64,000 nt of DNA, taken from assembly GCA_002104905.1 (NCBI GenBank), contig MCFE01000182.1, positions 62,001-126,000 on the forward strand, given 5' to 3'. A program made the position numbers and the translations under genes. The notes under the pieces were generated by a model. That model was given only the letters and a program-made list of their open reading frames with translations, ran no database searches and was not told the DNA's origin. Source of the DNA: Basidiobolus meristosporus CBS 931.73. Lineage: Eukaryota; Basidiobolomycota; Basidiobolomycetes; Basidiobolales; Basidiobolaceae. Shown here piece after piece: positions 1 through 12,727 of this stretch (the first letter of the stretch is position 1; the number at the start of each line of letters is the position of its first letter).

Positions 1-2281
1 AAAGTGACAATGGAGGAGAATACTGCTCAAAGGAGTTTGCAAAATACTGCTTGTCTACTGGTATACCTCAACAGACCACAGTTCCTCATACTCCACAGCA
101 AAATGGAGTAGCAGAACATGTAAATAGAACAATAGTAGAGATGGGAAGATCTATGCTACATGATAAGGCAATGGACTACAGGTTTTGGGCTGAATCTGTT
201 ACTACCGCTGTATACATCAAAAACAGATGACCAACAACAGCACTACGTGATTCTACACCTTTTGAAGCATATACAGGCAAAAAACCAGATCTCCAGCACC
301 TCAGGATCTTTGGCAGTGATGTTTTTTATCACATCCCTGACAAAAAACGCTCAAAGTTGGAACCAAAGAGTAGAAAAGGGATCTTTCTTGGGTATTGTGA
401 AGATACTAAAGGGTATAAAGTGTATGATGGCAAAATTCCGAAGCTGATCAAGAGCAGGGATGTTGTATTTGAGGAGAATTCAGATCAGAAAGCCACGGAA
501 ATCATTGGCCAGCTGCCTGATGATGCAATCAACACAAATGAAGAAGATACATACCAAATCCAGCCAGAGATGGAAGATACTTCTACCAGTTCCAGATCAG
601 AACAGATTATCCCAGTTAGGAGATCTACCAGAATAAGAAATGCCCCTGGATCCTGGTGGCAGACATCCAATGATCATGAAGAAGCTTATCTTGCCTTATG
701 TGCCAAACCTCAGAATCTGGAACAGGCAATGCAAGGTCCAGATGCTACTAAGTGGCAACAAGCCATGGAGGAGGAGTACCAATCAATGACCAAGGCAAAA
801 ACATGGGAACTGGTAGATTTACCAAATGGGAGAAAGCCAATAGGATGTAGATGGGTCTACAAGATCAAGATAACCTCAAATGGTGCCGTTGATAAGTACA
901 AGGCTAGATTGGTAGCTAAAGGCTATTCCCAGATCCAGGGACTAGACTTTAAGGAAACTTTTCCTCTGATTACAAAGTTTAACTCCATTAGGACAGTTCT
1001 GGCCCTGGCAGCTGTACAGAGTCTAGATCTACACCAAATGGACGTCAAAACAGCCTTTCTAAATGAGGATTTGCAAGAAACTATTTATATGGAGCAACCA
1101 GAAGGTTTTACCAATCCAAAAGGCCCTCACAAGGTGTGCAAACTTAGAAAATTGTTGTATGGGCTTAAGCAGGCACCCAGAGCATGGTATAACAAGATTG
1201 ACACATATATAGAGGAAATTGGGTTCTCTCGTAGCACTGCAGATCACAGTATATATGTGAAACAGCTCAAAAAGGGTGTGATCATCCTAGTTCTTTATGT
1301 GGACGACCTAATTATAGCTACAAGTGATCAAGAGGCACTTAAACAGACAAAATCAGATCTCTTCAGCAAGTTTGAGATGAAAGATCTTGGAAAATTGAGC
1401 TATTTTCTTGGAATTGAGGTCAAATTTGACATACCTACGCAGAAAACTGTGCTGAATCAGTCTAAGTACATCAGGGACATTCTTAGACGCTTCAAAATGG
1501 AAAATTGCAAACCTGCAGCAACCCCTATGGACAATAACCTGAAATTAAGCAAATCTCAGCCAGTTATAGATGAAAATGGCTCAAATATGGACCAAAACTT
1601 TCACTATCAATCAATGGTTGGTAGCCTAATGTACTTGATGGTGGCTACACGTCCAGATATTGCGGTGTCTGTTGGAATAGTCAGTCAATCCATGCAGAAT
1701 TATGGATCAGATCAAATTGCAGCAGTTAAGCAGATTTTCAGATATCTACAAGGTACCATAAATATGGTACTGGAATACTCTGGAGCAGCTAATAGGCAAA
1801 AATTTGATGGTTATAGTGATTCAGATTGGGGCAGGGATCTGATTGACAGACGCTCTACCACAGGCTATGTATTTCTTTATGCTGGTGCAGCTATTACTTG
1901 GAATTGCAAGAAACAACCAACTGTGGCACTATCTACAACTGAAGCCAAATATATGGCTGCATGTCAAGCAACTAAGGAGGCTATATGGCTACAAAAATTA
2001 TTCAAAGACTTAGGTTTTAACTCAGGTTAACCAACATGTATTTACAAGGATAATGAAAGTTGTATTTCATTAGCTAGAAATCCTACTAATCATGCTAGAA
2101 CTAAGCACATTGATATACAGCATCACTTTGTGAGGGAAGCAGTAGAAAATAACTTACCGGAGCTGGTTTACTGCCCAACTGAAAAATGGTGGCAGACATA
2201 TTGACAAAACCACTAGCTAGGCCACAGTTTGAGATTCTTAGAGAGAGATTGGGATTAAGAAATTATTTAGTTGAGGGGGAG
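1..2281 (+). mobile_element. Ty1/copia element, family A, 3' part (integrase end, RT, RNase H), defective
   Basis: The window opens inside a copia Pol. From base 3 the frame reads the integrase core end (SDNGGEY, then PQQNGVAEH with the catalytic Glu). It crosses one in-frame TGA at about 228 and continues through the RT (from 357; CRWVYK, MDVKTAFLN, YVDDLI) to RNase H (STTEAKYMAA). A TAA at 2028 interrupts the frame. Beyond it the C-terminal homology (ARTKHIDI, LVYCPTE) persists to the 3' LTR but loses one A near 2186. The order integrase before RT defines copia type. Two stops and a frameshift make this copy non-autonomous. The 5' half lies outside the window. It is clearly diverged from the copia copies at 19-32 kb. 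Confidence 0.9.
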
Positions 2282-2650
2282 TGTTGAAATATTGGACTAT
2301 TTGGTAGCATTCAGCAGCTAAAAATTTACTTAACAATTCTAGGCTAGTCTTAGGCACTGTAGGACTCATTTACTGCCTTAACTTTGCCACTTTCTCCAGA
2401 TATATGATCTTATGATTATTCCCCTATAGTCAGGATCAAATTAGCACTATTACCAAACATTATGTACTAACCCTGAAACTGTTACAGAATGCTCCTGAAT
2501 ATTGAGAAACCCTCCCTACTTAGTGTTACAGCTGTATTACTTCTACAAATGTATAAATACTGAGTTTCTTTATGAGTAAACAACAGTTCAACTATTATCA
2601 CTATTTCTTGATAAGTTCCTTATATCCAATTCACTTCTTAAATTGCAACA
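2282..2650 (+). repeat. 3' LTR of copia family A
   Basis: A 369-bp segment beginning TGTTGAAATATTGG and ending TTGCAACA. It follows a purine-rich tract (GTTGAGGGGGAG) that fits the polypurine tract. The TGTTG/CAACA ends are inverted repeats, as usual for LTRs. A related fragment lies at 17424-17612 and inverted pieces follow immediately. Confidence 0.85.
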
Positions 2651-2847
2651 GTTTCAGGGATAGTACATAATGTTTGGCAAAAGTGCTAATTTGATCCTGA
2701 CTACAGGGGAATAACCACAAGATCAGATATCTGGAGAAAGTGGCAATGTTAAGGCAGTTAGTGAGTCCTACGGTGACCAAGACTGGTCTAGAATTGCTAA
2801 GTAAATTTTAGCTGCTGAATGATACCAAATAGTCCAATATCTCAACA
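2647..2847 (-). repeat. Inverted 5' part of the family A LTR
   Basis: This stretch is a close reverse complement of the first roughly 200 bases of the LTR at 2282-2650. It shares landmarks such as CATAATGTTTGG, TTTGATCCTGACTA and TAGCTGCTGAATG, and ends in CAACA. It directly abuts the LTR, so the two form an imperfect inverted repeat with arms of about 200 bp. Confidence 0.8.
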
Positions 2848-3471
2848 GAGGATTTAGTTCATACAGAGACACTCGAGCTTCCAAGACCTACTTGCAAAAC
2901 TGAGCTATCCAGTTATTAGTATTGCCATAATAGAAACGTCAGAGAACCTTTGCGGCCCTGGTATGGCCTGAATGCTCAAGTTAGAGAAGTTTTTAGTTAA
3001 ATCAATTTTTTTAGGCTTATTGTCAGATCTTTTTGAGTTATGATGATGTTGCACATTAAGAAGTGTTCTGGATCTCAGGAACTTGTCAACAGAAAATGAT
3101 ATTGTTGAACAGGCTTTTAATTATAAAGTAGCACCATACTTGTACCCTGTAGAAGTGATACAGCTATAACACTAAGTAAGGAGAGTCTCAACATTGAGAA
3201 ATATTCCTTCAAAGTTTGAGGCTTACCACATAATGTTTAGTAAATGAGCTATATTGATCTGTTCTAGAGGGGGATAATCTTAGGAATATAGATCTGAGAG
3301 AGAGTGGCAATTTTAGGACAGTAAACTGGTCCAACATTAACTAAGACTAGTCCAAAACTATTAATTAAGCTTTATATACTGTGCATTGATAAGTATCTTA
3401 ACTATTTTACCTATTCTGCTGTTTTCTTCTATATATGACTTTCCACTGTATTTACCTACCAATATGCTTAA
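2848..3471. other. No gene seen; contains an old inverted LTR relic
   Basis: No coding region is supported. Roughly 3225-3375 is a heavily diverged reverse-strand match to the family A LTR (CATAATGTTTAG, AGAGTGGCAATTTTAGG, AAGACTAGTCCA). It is probably a third, older copy. The rest is AT-rich with no recognisable feature. Confidence 0.5.
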
Positions 3472-4250
3472 TCACTTTAGATATCCAAATGTATGCTCTA
3501 CCCTCACTCTGAAATGACTAAATATCTGATTGTCAAACTTCTGCTTCCTGCTAAGCACACCATTCCTTGGCCGCCTATAAGCTGAAACACATTTTAATCT
3601 CTGACAATCCTCTCCTATATAGGCTAAATCTGCCATACATTTCTCCCCTCTACTGAATTCTGGATGATTCTCTACCCAAAGTGCTTTGTCATGCCTACTT
3701 CCAGCAAATGGCCCATTAAACCAGATGATGTTACCCACAATGTCAGACAATGCTTGAAACTTCACACAGTGTGCCTTGTACTTGCCAGAATAATAGTGCC
3801 TATACCTTCTGGAAGGTATGTTCATTCTAACTCAGAAGGTATCCAAAATACTCCTTATATGGAACCTGTTGCTGAACACTCTGGGATATGGAAGTCTATT
3901 GGAGCTTCTGAACTTAGTATTCCAAGCTTGCTCTAAGTCATTCATACCCTCTGCAGGGTAGTTCTCCATTGCTGTCAGCTGGAAATGAAAGCTTTTAGGA
4001 CTTTTGTTGCCAAGGATGGTGGGATGAAACCTTGTGGGGCAATAGCTCATATAATAGCAGAGAAACTTAACAAGGGATCTCCTTGAGCAGATTGGGGTAG
4101 ATGGTACACACTACTTTGTATAGATTGCCTCCAGTGTTTGAAAAGGAAATTCAGTAGTAGTGATAGGATTGCTGAGAAAAGACTGTTCAGATGAGTAAGC
4201 CATATTAATACTGGTAGATGACTGGCTGCAGTGATTTGAATCAATTTGGT
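3472..4250 (-). pseudogene. DDE transposase remnant (PIF/Harbinger-like, DDE_4 type)
   Basis: From 4050 down to 3472 one minus-strand frame is open except for a TGA near 3833. It carries the expected order of DDE_4 landmarks: Asp in ILDTF, YYSGKYKAHCVKFQ, FAGSRHDKALW, Asp in CMADLAYIG, and Glu in RVRVEHTFGYLK. Those three acidic residues fit the catalytic triad, but the assignment is by motif only. A frame at 4047-4244 may be part of the same gene in another frame. No terminal inverted repeats were identified. Only a fragment of a normal-length transposase remains, so it is presumed inactive. Confidence 0.65.
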
Positions 4251-4508
4251 GCAATCAGCTTTATTTATCAGATATTCCGTGCATTATGATTAAATCTCCA
4301 TCAATTGCCATGTATCCCATCATTATGTTGCAAAGATCATATGCCAACAATGACTTAGTATTTTTATTGATGTTTTATTCACAAGTCTGCAATCAAATAC
4401 AAAATCTGCAACTGATGTGATCTGATTTCAGTCAATACAGTCCAAGATGTATCACGCATAACATATGGAAAATTCAACAATCATATTAGTTTTCATATAT
4501 GTTTCATA
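4251..4508. other. AT-rich spacer, nothing recognised
   Basis: No open frame or repeat was identified. It ends at the gypsy LTR, which begins after CATATATGTTTCATA. Confidence 0.4.
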
Positions 4509-4876
4509 TGTTACAAGTCTTGGTATAAGAGTTGTAGAGGAATAGGGAGTTTAGCTAGTATTGTATTCACTAAAACTTGAACTGATTTTTATTGAGGTTC
4601 CAGCAGCTCCTTATATACATTTTGCCAGATCAATTGCTGACTAATTGTATTTCCTAATGTAGGTTGTGGCTGATGACTCATTTGATTGCATCATCATCAC
4701 CCAATAAGATTCTACTTAATATATCTATTTCTGTCTGATAAGGATCTGCTGATTCATTTGCTGACTAATGCTACTGATTTCATAGATAATACTGATGTAC
4801 TGATAACCTAAACATATACTAACTGATTTGACTAAAAACTGATCTAACTTAAACATTCAAGCGGCAGATCATAACA
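4509..4876 (-). repeat. 3' LTR of the gypsy element
   Basis: 368 bp, reading TGTTACAAGTC to CAGATCATAACA on the plus strand. By eye it is identical to 9079-9446. TGTTA/TAACA ends form the short terminal inverted repeat. Confidence 0.95.
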
Positions 4877-4889
4877 TTCTCCCCTACTA
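4877..4889 (-). promoter_or_regulatory. Polypurine tract of the gypsy element
   Basis: Minus strand TAGTAGGGGAGAA sits directly before the 3' LTR and overlaps the TAG stop codon (4887-4889) of Gag-Pol. This is the expected place and composition for a plus-strand DNA primer. Confidence 0.7.
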
Positions 4890-7800
4890 AAGTTGAGAGG
4901 GTTCTCCTGAATCTCTTTTCTTGTGATACCAATATCTTGATGGTTCAGTATTATCAGCAAGTCTTGCAAGCTTGAGTCTGTCCCTATGCACTAAGTCTTC
5001 CCGGATATTGCCTTGTTTGTCCACCAGTTGGTAAGTTGCAAATGGACATTCTCTGATGATCTTGAATGGTCCTGTCCATTGTGGCTCAAACTTCTTCCGA
5101 GTGTTGTTTCTTAGCAATACAAAGTTCCCAACTGTCAATGCTTCTGGTGCTATAGTCTTATCAAATCTCTGCTTCATCTTTTCTGCACTTTGAGATACTT
5201 TGGTCTGTGCCTCTTGACGTCTTTGTTCCAGTTGCTGGTGTCTACTTGGCTGACTGAGTTCATCTTCTAAGGTGTCTGTAAGCTTTGGTTGTGTGAGATC
5301 TCCTGGAATCCTTGGTTCACATCCATAAACTAAGTAAAATGGTGATTGCTGGGTGGTGTTGTGTACTCTGACTCTGCATGCAAAGAGTGCTTGGTCTATA
5401 TACTCATCCCATCTACTGACAACTCCATTTGCATACTTGGTCAGCATTTTTCCAAATAATCCATTAAACCGCTCAGTGACTCCATTAGTTCTGGGGTGAT
5501 ATGCCGAGGTTTTCAAGTGTCTGATCTGCTGCATTTCCAGGTAAGCCTCTAATGTCTTTGCCATAAAGTTTGCACCTCTATCGGATAAGATCTCCACAGG
5601 GCATCCAAACTTCATCAGGATCTCGTGGTAAATGAAACTTGCAACTTCTTGTTCACTGGCTATTGGTACAGCTTTAGCAACTGGCCATTTAGTGGCATGG
5701 TCAATTGCTACTAGGATCCAACGGTTGCATTTCCTGGTAGTTGGCAGTCTTCCAATAAAGTCAATTCCCCATCTCTCAAATGGTCTTACAGGCTCCAAAG
5801 GGAAGAGTTCGGCAATTCTTTGTGGCTGGCCTTGATTGATTTGGCAGTTTGGGCATGTTTTTACTAGCTTCTCAATGTCTTGTTTCATTCTGGGCCACCA
5901 TGCTCTGGCTTTTACAAGGCTATAGGTTCCTTCAATCCCAAGATGTCCATATCCATTGTGTAGCTTATGTATTAAATCCAGGCGAGCAACATAAGGACAA
6001 TAGGCAATAGGGCTTCCATCAACAATTCGGTAGAGTGTTTCATTCTGTACAACAAATTTGCTGGCCTCATCACGGATTATCTTCTTGATATCTTCATCCA
6101 CCTCATTAGGAATGGCTTGGTCCTCCAAGTACTTTGGTAATAGGCTAGGCCAATCTGATTCATGCACCAAGTTGAGTTGTGCAACTTGATCTAATCTTGA
6201 TAAGGCATCAGCAACCGTGTTGTTTTTTCCAGGACAGTAGACAATCTCCAGGTCAAATTGCTGAATGTATTCACTCCATCTTGTCATTCTTCTAGAGAGT
6301 ACCTTCTGAGTAAATATATACTTGAGGGAGGCATGATCAGTCTTCACAGTGCATTTGACTCCTTCAATATAGCATCTCCATGTCTTCAAACAGTGTATTA
6401 TAGCAAGCATCTCCTTCTCATGAACTGGATAGTTTTGTTCTGCTGAGTTCAGTTTCTTGGATTCAAAGGCAACAGGGTAGTCCTTTCCCTCGTGTTCTTG
6501 GCTCAGCACTCCACCAATTGCATAATCTGAAGCATCTGTGCACAGAGTGAACTCTTTTCTGAAGTCTGGTATTCTTAAGCTTGGCAGCTTAGCAAGTTCA
6601 TTCTTTAGTGTCTGGAAGGCAGTCTCACAAGCTATGTCCCACTTGTAGGTATTGTCTTTCTTGAGGATATCAGTTAAAGGGGCTGCAATACTTGCAAATG
6701 ACTTGACAAATCTCCGATAATAGGAAACCATTCCAAGGAAGGATCTGAGTTCTGATATGCTATGGGGCTGCTTCAAATTCTTGATTACTTCCACCTTCTT
6801 GGGGTCTAAGGTTACTCCTGTGCTAGTCACTATGTGTCCCAGATATTCTACGTGTTCCTTGAAGAATTCACACTTGGCTAGCTTGCCGTATAGCTTGTTC
6901 TCTCTTAGTTTCTTCAAGACCTTTTCAATGTGCACCATGTGATCCTTTTCTGTCTTGCTGTATATCAATATGTCATCCAGGTAGATTATCACAAACTTGT
7001 CTAAGTACTCCTGAAAGACAGTCTGCATCAGCGTCATGAATGTTGCAGGGGCATTAGTGAGGCCAAAACTCATGACTAAGTACTCGTAATGTCCATATCT
7101 GGTCCTGAATGCTGTCTTAGGGATATCTTCTGGTTTCACCCTAATCTGGTTGTATCCTGACATGAGGTCGATCTTGCTGAAAATAGTGGCTCCATTAAGT
7201 TGGTCCAAAAGCTCATCAATCCGAGGTATGGGGTACTTATTCTTGACGGTAACTGAGTTCAGGGCTCTGTAGTCAATGCACATCCTAAGTGTTCCATCCT
7301 TCTTTTTCACAAAAAGCACTGGTGCTCCCCAAGGTGACTTGCTGGGCCTGATGTATCCTTGCTCCAATAGCTGATCAATTTGTTTCTTCATTTCCTCCAA
7401 TTCCAATGGACTCATTCTGTAAGGTGTCTTGCTCACTGGAGGGCTATCTCCTGTGTCAATGGCATGATCCACATCTCTGACTGGTGGTAGGCTTACAAGC
7501 TCATCTAGAAACACGTCTGAATATTTCTTCAAGAGAGTCTGGACCTGCTGGGGTGCTGGGATAGAGGAATCCTCCTGTAATACCGCCATGAGGAACATCT
7601 GGGTACCTTTTCTAAGTGCTCTACAGAACTGGGTCTTGCTAAGTTCACTTGTCTCACACACACTGGAATTGACCAAGTTGAAATCCAGCCTGGCAGGTAA
7701 TAGCTCATAGGTCTTGTTGTCTTTTTGGATCTGAGTAGCATGGGTTCTCCAGTTGATTGATGGATTACGACAAAATAGCCAGGTTTTCCCAAGTACAAGG

Positions 7801-9020
7801 TCAAACTTGCAGTTCCCAAATATATAAGCCTGTAGGTCTTCTTCATAGTCATTGATCTTCATTCTTACTGGCTGGGTAATACGGTTGATTATGTGGGAGT
7901 TCCCATCAGCTGTGGAGACTGAAGTTGATTTGGTAGGTTCCGAGTTGATTCCAGCTTTCAAAGCAAATTGCTCTGACATGTACTCATGCGATGCTCCTGA
8001 GTCAATCATGATCTTGGCAGGTACTCCATTGATTGCTCCATTCAGGTACAATAACTTCCCTGAGTTTGAAGTCATTTGGGACAAGTACTCTTCTGTCATA
8101 TGGAAGGTGAGTTCCGAGTCTTCTTCAAGCTCATCTTCCTCATTATTGTGTTCATGGGACTCAATATGGTTGAAGGTTCTTGTTGGCTGGTGTCCATTTC
8201 TTCTCTGAGGGCAGTACTTTGCAATATGTCCCTGCTGGTGGCAATTGAAGCAAAGTCCTCTCTTCTTGCATTCTTCTGAGGAGGGATTCTTCTGCATAGC
8301 GTCTATTTCCATTGGTACTGCTTCTGATTGTCTTCTTTCATAATGATTATAGCCTTTCTGACTAGTCACTGTAGGCTTCCCAACTCCAAACATAGCTGAG
8401 TCATAGTCAATGGCAATCTTGATGGCTTCTTCAATAGTCTGAGGTCTTCGGTAATTGACTTCCTTGCGAGTTCTTTCTTTCAACCCATCAATAAAGTATT
8501 CAACTTGATCCAAGGGGTCCATTCTTTCAATTTGTCCAAGTAGACATCTGTACTCATAGATGTATTCTTGCACCATTCCTTTCTGTCTGAGTGTCTTTAA
8601 CTTCCTTCTTAGTAGTGTCTGCTGGTGTGGAGGTTCAAAAGCATCCTGAATTTCCGACACAAACTCATCCCAGGTAGAGATTGTAGAGCATCCCATCATA
8701 GTAGCTGACCTGATCTTGTTGTGGTACCATTGTAAAGCTGCATCTGCCAGGTAAGAAGCTGCATAATGCAACTTGCTCTCTGGAGCAATTCCTTTAGCTT
8801 TAAAAGCTTCTTCAATCTGAAAGAGCCAAGTTCCCAGGTTTTCATTGACTCTGCCATGGTACCGGTTGACCTTCACACTAAAGTTGCTCTTGACAGGGCT
8901 TTGCTGGCTCTGAGCCATGGTAGTCATTCCTTGTTGCTGTTGGCTGAGGATCTGGAGTAACTGTTGCTGTTGGGCCAGGATTTGCTGCATGGCATTCTTC
9001 CATTCTTGATTGTCCGACAT
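4887..9020 (-). CDS. Gag-Pol polyprotein of Ty3/gypsy element
   Basis: 1377 codons in one frame with no stop or shift. The Gln-rich N-terminus (residues 10-45) is followed by a retrotransposon Gag region (about 50-215) and a CCHC zinc knuckle at 257-270 ([14 protein letters not shown]). The aspartic protease motif is IDSGAS (339-344). RT spans roughly 530-720 with YLDD at 680-683. RNase H has CTDAS near 827 and TDHASLK near 894. The integrase zinc site is H1021, H1026, C1056, C1059, and the catalytic triad D1087, D1147, E1183 is present. A GPY/F-like module ([11 protein letters not shown]) follows near the C-terminus. No chromodomain is evident. All catalytic residues I can check are present. 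Gag and Pol share one frame, so no frameshift signal is needed. The frame starts 58 bases inside the 5' LTR boundary. Confidence 0.95.
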   Translation of the reverse strand: MSDNQEWKNAMQQILAQQQQLLQILSQQQQGMTTMAQSQQSPVKSNFSVKVNRYHGRVNENLGTWLFQIEEAFKAKGIAPESKLHYAASYLADAALQWYHNKIRSATMMGCSTISTWDEFVSEIQDAFEPPHQQTLLRRKLKTLRQKGMVQEYIYEYRCLLGQIERMDPLDQVEYFIDGLKERTRKEVNYRRPQTIEEAIKIAIDYDSAMFGVGKPTVTSQKGYNHYERRQSEAVPMEIDAMQKNPSSEECKKRGLCFNCHQQGHIAKYCPQRRNGHQPTRTFNHIESHEHNNEEDELEEDSELTFHMTEEYLSQMTSNSGKLLYLNGAINGVPAKIMIDSGASHEYMSEQFALKAGINSEPTKSTSVSTADGNSHIINRITQPVRMKINDYEEDLQAYIFGNCKFDLVLGKTWLFCRNPSINWRTHATQIQKDNKTYELLPARLDFNLVNSSVCETSELSKTQFCRALRKGTQMFLMAVLQEDSSIPAPQQVQTLLKKYSDVFLDELVSLPPVRDVDHAIDTGDSPPVSKTPYRMSPLELEEMKKQIDQLLEQGYIRPSKSPWGAPVLFVKKKDGTLRMCIDYRALNSVTVKNKYPIPRIDELLDQLNGATIFSKIDLMSGYNQIRVKPEDIPKTAFRTRYGHYEYLVMSFGLTNAPATFMTLMQTVFQEYLDKFVIIYLDDILIYSKTEKDHMVHIEKVLKKLRENKLYGKLAKCEFFKEHVEYLGHIVTSTGVTLDPKKVEVIKNLKQPHSISELRSFLGMVSYYRRFVKSFASIAAPLTDILKKDNTYKWDIACETAFQTLKNELAKLPSLRIPDFRKEFTLCTDASDYAIGGVLSQEHEGKDYPVAFESKKLNSAEQNYPVHEKEMLAIIHCLKTWRCYIEGVKCTVKTDHASLKYIFTQKVLSRRMTRWSEYIQQFDLEIVYCPGKNNTVADALSRLDQVAQLNLVHESDWPSLLPKYLEDQAIPNEVDEDIKKIIRDEASKFVVQNETLYRIVDGSPIAYCPYVARLDLIHKLHNGYGHLGIEGTYSLVKARAWWPRMKQDIEKLVKTCPNCQINQGQPQRIAELFPLEPVRPFERWGIDFIGRLPTTRKCNRWILVAIDHATKWPVAKAVPIASEQEVASFIYHEILMKFGCPVEILSDRGANFMAKTLEAYLEMQQIRHLKTSAYHPRTNGVTERFNGLFGKMLTKYANGVVSRWDEYIDQALFACRVRVHNTTQQSPFYLVYGCEPRIPGDLTQPKLTDTLEDELSQPSRHQQLEQRRQEAQTKVSQSAEKMKQRFDKTIAPEALTVGNFVLLRNNTRKKFEPQWTGPFKIIRECPFATYQLVDKQGNIREDLVHRDRLKLARLADNTEPSRYWYHKKRDSGEPSQL

Positions 9021-9060
9021 CTTGAGGGTGGTTTCTTCTTTCTTCAGGAGGGAGGTTTCT

Positions 9061-9077
9061 GGTTATCGCTGCTACCA
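9061..9077 (-). promoter_or_regulatory. Primer-binding site of the gypsy element
   Basis: One base inside the 5' LTR the minus strand reads TGGTAGCAGCGATAACC. It is complementary to a tRNA 3' end of the form ...CTGCTACCA. Such an end would suit an initiator Met tRNA, but the donor cannot be settled without this organism's tRNA set. Confidence 0.6.
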
Positions 9078-9078
9078 A

Positions 9079-9446
9079 TGTTACAAGTCTTGGTATAAGA
9101 GTTGTAGAGGAATAGGGAGTTTAGCTAGTATTGTATTCACTAAAACTTGAACTGATTTTTATTGAGGTTCCAGCAGCTCCTTATATACATTTTGCCAGAT
9201 CAATTGCTGACTAATTGTATTTCCTAATGTAGGTTGTGGCTGATGACTCATTTGATTGCATCATCATCACCCAATAAGATTCTACTTAATATATCTATTT
9301 CTGTCTGATAAGGATCTGCTGATTCATTTGCTGACTAATGCTACTGATTTCATAGATAATACTGATGTACTGATAACCTAAACATATACTAACTGATTTG
9401 ACTAAAAACTGATCTAACTTAAACATTCAAGCGGCAGATCATAACA
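9079..9446 (-). repeat. 5' LTR of the gypsy element
   Basis: 368 bp, indistinguishable from 4509-4876 in my reading. It should hold the element's promoter on the minus strand. Confidence 0.95.
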
Positions 9447-9990
9447 AATGTACTTTGGGAAGAAATCATTTCTGAAGACCACATGAATAAGTATATATGC
9501 AGTTTGTCTGGTCCTTGCGCTTGTGCTGTTGCAAATGAGTAGGAATATTGATTAGATCTTTTGGGATGAACTTTTGGAACCAGACATTGTGTAATCTCCG
9601 GCCAATTCTTTCAAATTTCTCTGATGTGTCAAAGAACTCATTTAGCCTGAAATGCCCCATGTACAACTTAGTATTTGGCATAGAAATACCATGGAAGAGC
9701 AAATTCATGGATACTAATGAAAAGATTTGCTTCCACAGAGCACTTCTATCATTGGTATCTCCAGCACCTGATTAATTTCATGTTCTGGCTATTGACTGAT
9801 GGCTTGCCAGGTTTGCTGCAGTTGCAGGCTGCCTTCTAAAAGTTCTCTCTTTGGGAAGATGATGTTGTTGGTATTGATGCTTGGATGGTAATAGTGTCCC
9901 TAAGAAAAAAAATTGAGAAAAGACCAGCAAAATACCATCATAGTATCAGCTGAATTCCTAGTTTCTCAAAATTGACAGCTCTCTATATCT
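9447..9990 (-). pseudogene. Relic of an unidentified transposase family (copy 1)
   Basis: The minus strand from 9708 to 9466 encodes about 80 residues containing TKLYMGHFRLNEFFD. A plus-strand frame near 15330 has the matching TKLYMGHFNHWESY. The relic at 18240-18985 belongs to the same family. It is short, without a complete domain, and truncated by the gypsy insertion on one side. The family is not named here; see 14816-16260 for the fullest copy. Confidence 0.45.
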
Positions 9991-11294
9991 CTGTTCTGCA
10001 CTGATATACAGGTAGAAAAAGTACCCAGATTTTGCTCATGGCAGTATTACAGGAGGATTCCTCTACCCCAGCACCCCAGAAGGTCCAGACTCTTTTGAAG
10101 GAATTTTCAGATATGTTTCTGGATGAACTTGTATGCCAACCACCAGCCAGAGATGTGGATCATTCCATTGACACAGGAGATAGCCCTCCAGTGAGTAAGG
10201 CACCTTACAGAATGAGTCCATTGGAGTTGGAAGAGATGCAGAGACAAATAGATCAGTTGTTGAGCAAGGATATATCAGACCTAGCAAGTCACCTTGGGGA
10301 GCACCAGAACTGTTTGTGGAAAAGAAGAATGGAACACTTAGGACATGCATTGACTACCGAGCCCTCAACTCAGTTACTGGAAGAGTAAATACCTCATACC
10401 CTAGATTCATGGGCCTTTGGACAAACTCAATGGCGCTACTATATTCAGCAAGACTGACCTAGTGTCAATATACAACCAGATTAGGGTGAAGCCAGAAGAC
10501 ATCCCTTAGACAGAGTTCAGGACCAGATATGAACATTACATATACTTTGTCATGAGTTTTGGCCTTACCAATGCCCCTGCAACATTCATGACCTTCATGT
10601 AAACAGTCTTCCAGGCGTACTTAGACTGGTTTGTTGTATTCTACCTAGACAGTATATTGATATACAGCAAGATCAAAGTGGAACTCTTGGTGCATACTGA
10701 AAAGGCCTTCAAGAATTTAAGAGAGAACAAGCGGTATGGCAAGGTATCAAAGTGAGAATTCTTGAAGGAACATCTTGATTACCTGGGACACATAGTAACT
10801 AGCACAGGAGTGACCTTGGACCACAAGAAGACTGAAGTTATCAAGAATCTGAAGCACCCCGTAGCATATCAGAACTCAGATCGTTTCCTGGAAGGATTTC
10901 CTGTTATTTGGAGACATATCAAGTCCTTTGTGAGTATTTCAGCCCCTTTAACTGATATTCCCACTAAAAACAACACCTTGAGGTGGGACATAGCCTGTGA
11001 GACTGCCTTTTAGAAGCTCAAGAATGCACATGCTAAGCTGCAAAACTTAAGAAATCCAAACTTCAAAAAAGAGCTTACTCTGTGCATTGATGCTTCAGAC
11101 TTAGCAATTGGTGAGGTACTGAGCCACAAGCATGAGGGAATGGACTACCCAGTTGCTTTTGAGTCCAAAAAATTAAACTCAGCAGAACAAAGCTATCCAG
11201 TGCATGAGAAGGCAATGCTTGTCATAGTATACTGCTTGAAGACCTGGAGATGCTACATTGAAGGAGTAAAGTGATCTGTGAAGACTGATCATGC

Positions 11295-12349
11295 TGTGGT
11301 GGTGTATAAGTCCACAGGAGAGATACATCCAACCCTTTTCAAGTTTTTTGTGTTTTGTGTTCAGTGGGTACAATAACCTCTGGCAAAAGCTTGCTATGAA
11401 TACCTGGATTCTGTCTCTACACTAATGTGAAGGGTAATAAAGCCACAGGCTTGTCAAGGGAACACTATGGAGCTACAATCCCCAACTTAGTTGGCATCTT
11501 AACAAAAGTATGTGCGGGTTCAGTGTCCTTTGAGATAAAAATGTACTAAAGCCTCTAAGCTCAAAATAACTGAAAACTCCACCAGCATGGACTTGATAAG
11601 AATGCAGCTGCAATCAATAGTTACAACAACAGTAAAGTATCTTTGCCTCTAAAAGAACAAACTTGGGAAATAATATAGTGTACTAAAAGATATCCACTTG
11701 GAGAATTCCTCACAAGTGGTGCCTCCAAGGTTGGTTGGCTGTCAGCATGGTTTCCTGGGAGTGTCCTGTGGTCTGGCATGGGAAGATCTGGTAGCAGCAG
11801 GTAGCAGTAATACACTAATCAGCTAGTCTGTATATTGATAAAAGGGATGATTATTCATTGTTGACAGATTGCCTCCCTTACATACTCTTCTCACTGGCTA
11901 ATTACTAATCATAGTGTTCTGCAGGTCAAATAGAACCTTTATGACATCAGAATGAGCCAATAATGCTTTAAGTAATTGCCAGAAGGCTCTAAAAGCACAG
12001 CAAACCCAATCAATCAGGAATCATTTTCTGAAACCAGTGCAACCTAGGGATACCATATATGGTGCAAAATGGTAAGGATGTTAACATGGTTTGGTCATGT
12101 GCCCTGGGTACTGATGTGAGTACCTGCCTAGTATAGAAGCACTCCCATTAAGTAATCTTATATAAGTGAGGGATAACTGATGCAATAACATAAGCAGATG
12201 AAATAGTCAGCTGGCTTATGGGATAGCACTCATCATGTAAGACAAATGGGATAAAACCAAAATTAGGGTGGTGGAAAAATAGGGAAGTAGAAAAAATGGG
12301 AATAAGCACATCTGTCAGTGGGTGTCACTGTGACCCCACTCCAGCACCA
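11295..12349 (+). repeat. TG...CA repeat element R, longest copy, inserted in gypsy RNase H
   Basis: Gypsy homology stops after the codons for KTDHA and resumes with LKNIFTEKVL on the far side, so about 1055 bp is inserted. It starts TGTGGTGGTGTATAAG and ends CCCCACTCCAGCACCA. The same family occurs at 20309-21642 (nested) and 23353-24120. It holds no coding frame. TG/CA ends suggest a solo LTR or a non-autonomous LTR-type element; a DNA element is not excluded because target duplications are unclear. Confidence 0.7.
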
Positions 12350-12727
12350 TACTCAAGAATATATTTACTGAGAAGGTACTAAAGAGATCAATAAGTTAAT
12401 CTAGGATGAAGCTGGCATATTTGTAGTACAGAATGAAGCACTCTGCCAAATTGTTGATGGAAGCCCTATTGCCTATTGCCCTTATGTTGCTTGCCTATAT
12501 TTAATAAATGAGCTACACAATATATTGACATCTTCAAATTGGAGGAGCTTATAGCCTTGTGAAAGACAGAGCATGGTGGCCCAGAATGAAACAAGATGTT
12601 GAGGAGCTAGTGAAGACATGCCCAGATTTTCTAATCAACCAAGGACAACTGCAGAGAATAACTGAATTCTTTCTGCAGTAGCCTGTAAGACCATTTGGGA
12701 GATGGGGAAATGACTCTGTTGGAAGTG

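Larger units (their letters stand above)
4509..9446 (-). mobile_element. Full-length Ty3/gypsy retrotransposon, apparently intact
   Basis: The 4938-bp element lies on the minus strand: 5' LTR 9079-9446, primer-binding site at 9061-9077, a single Gag-Pol frame 9020-4887, polypurine tract beside 4877-4889, 3' LTR 4509-4876. The two 368-bp LTRs look identical base for base, which implies recent insertion or conversion. Bases just outside (TTCATA on one side, AATGT on the other) do not form a clear 4-5 bp target duplication. A decayed, opposite-strand relative lies at 10010-14720. Confidence 0.95.
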
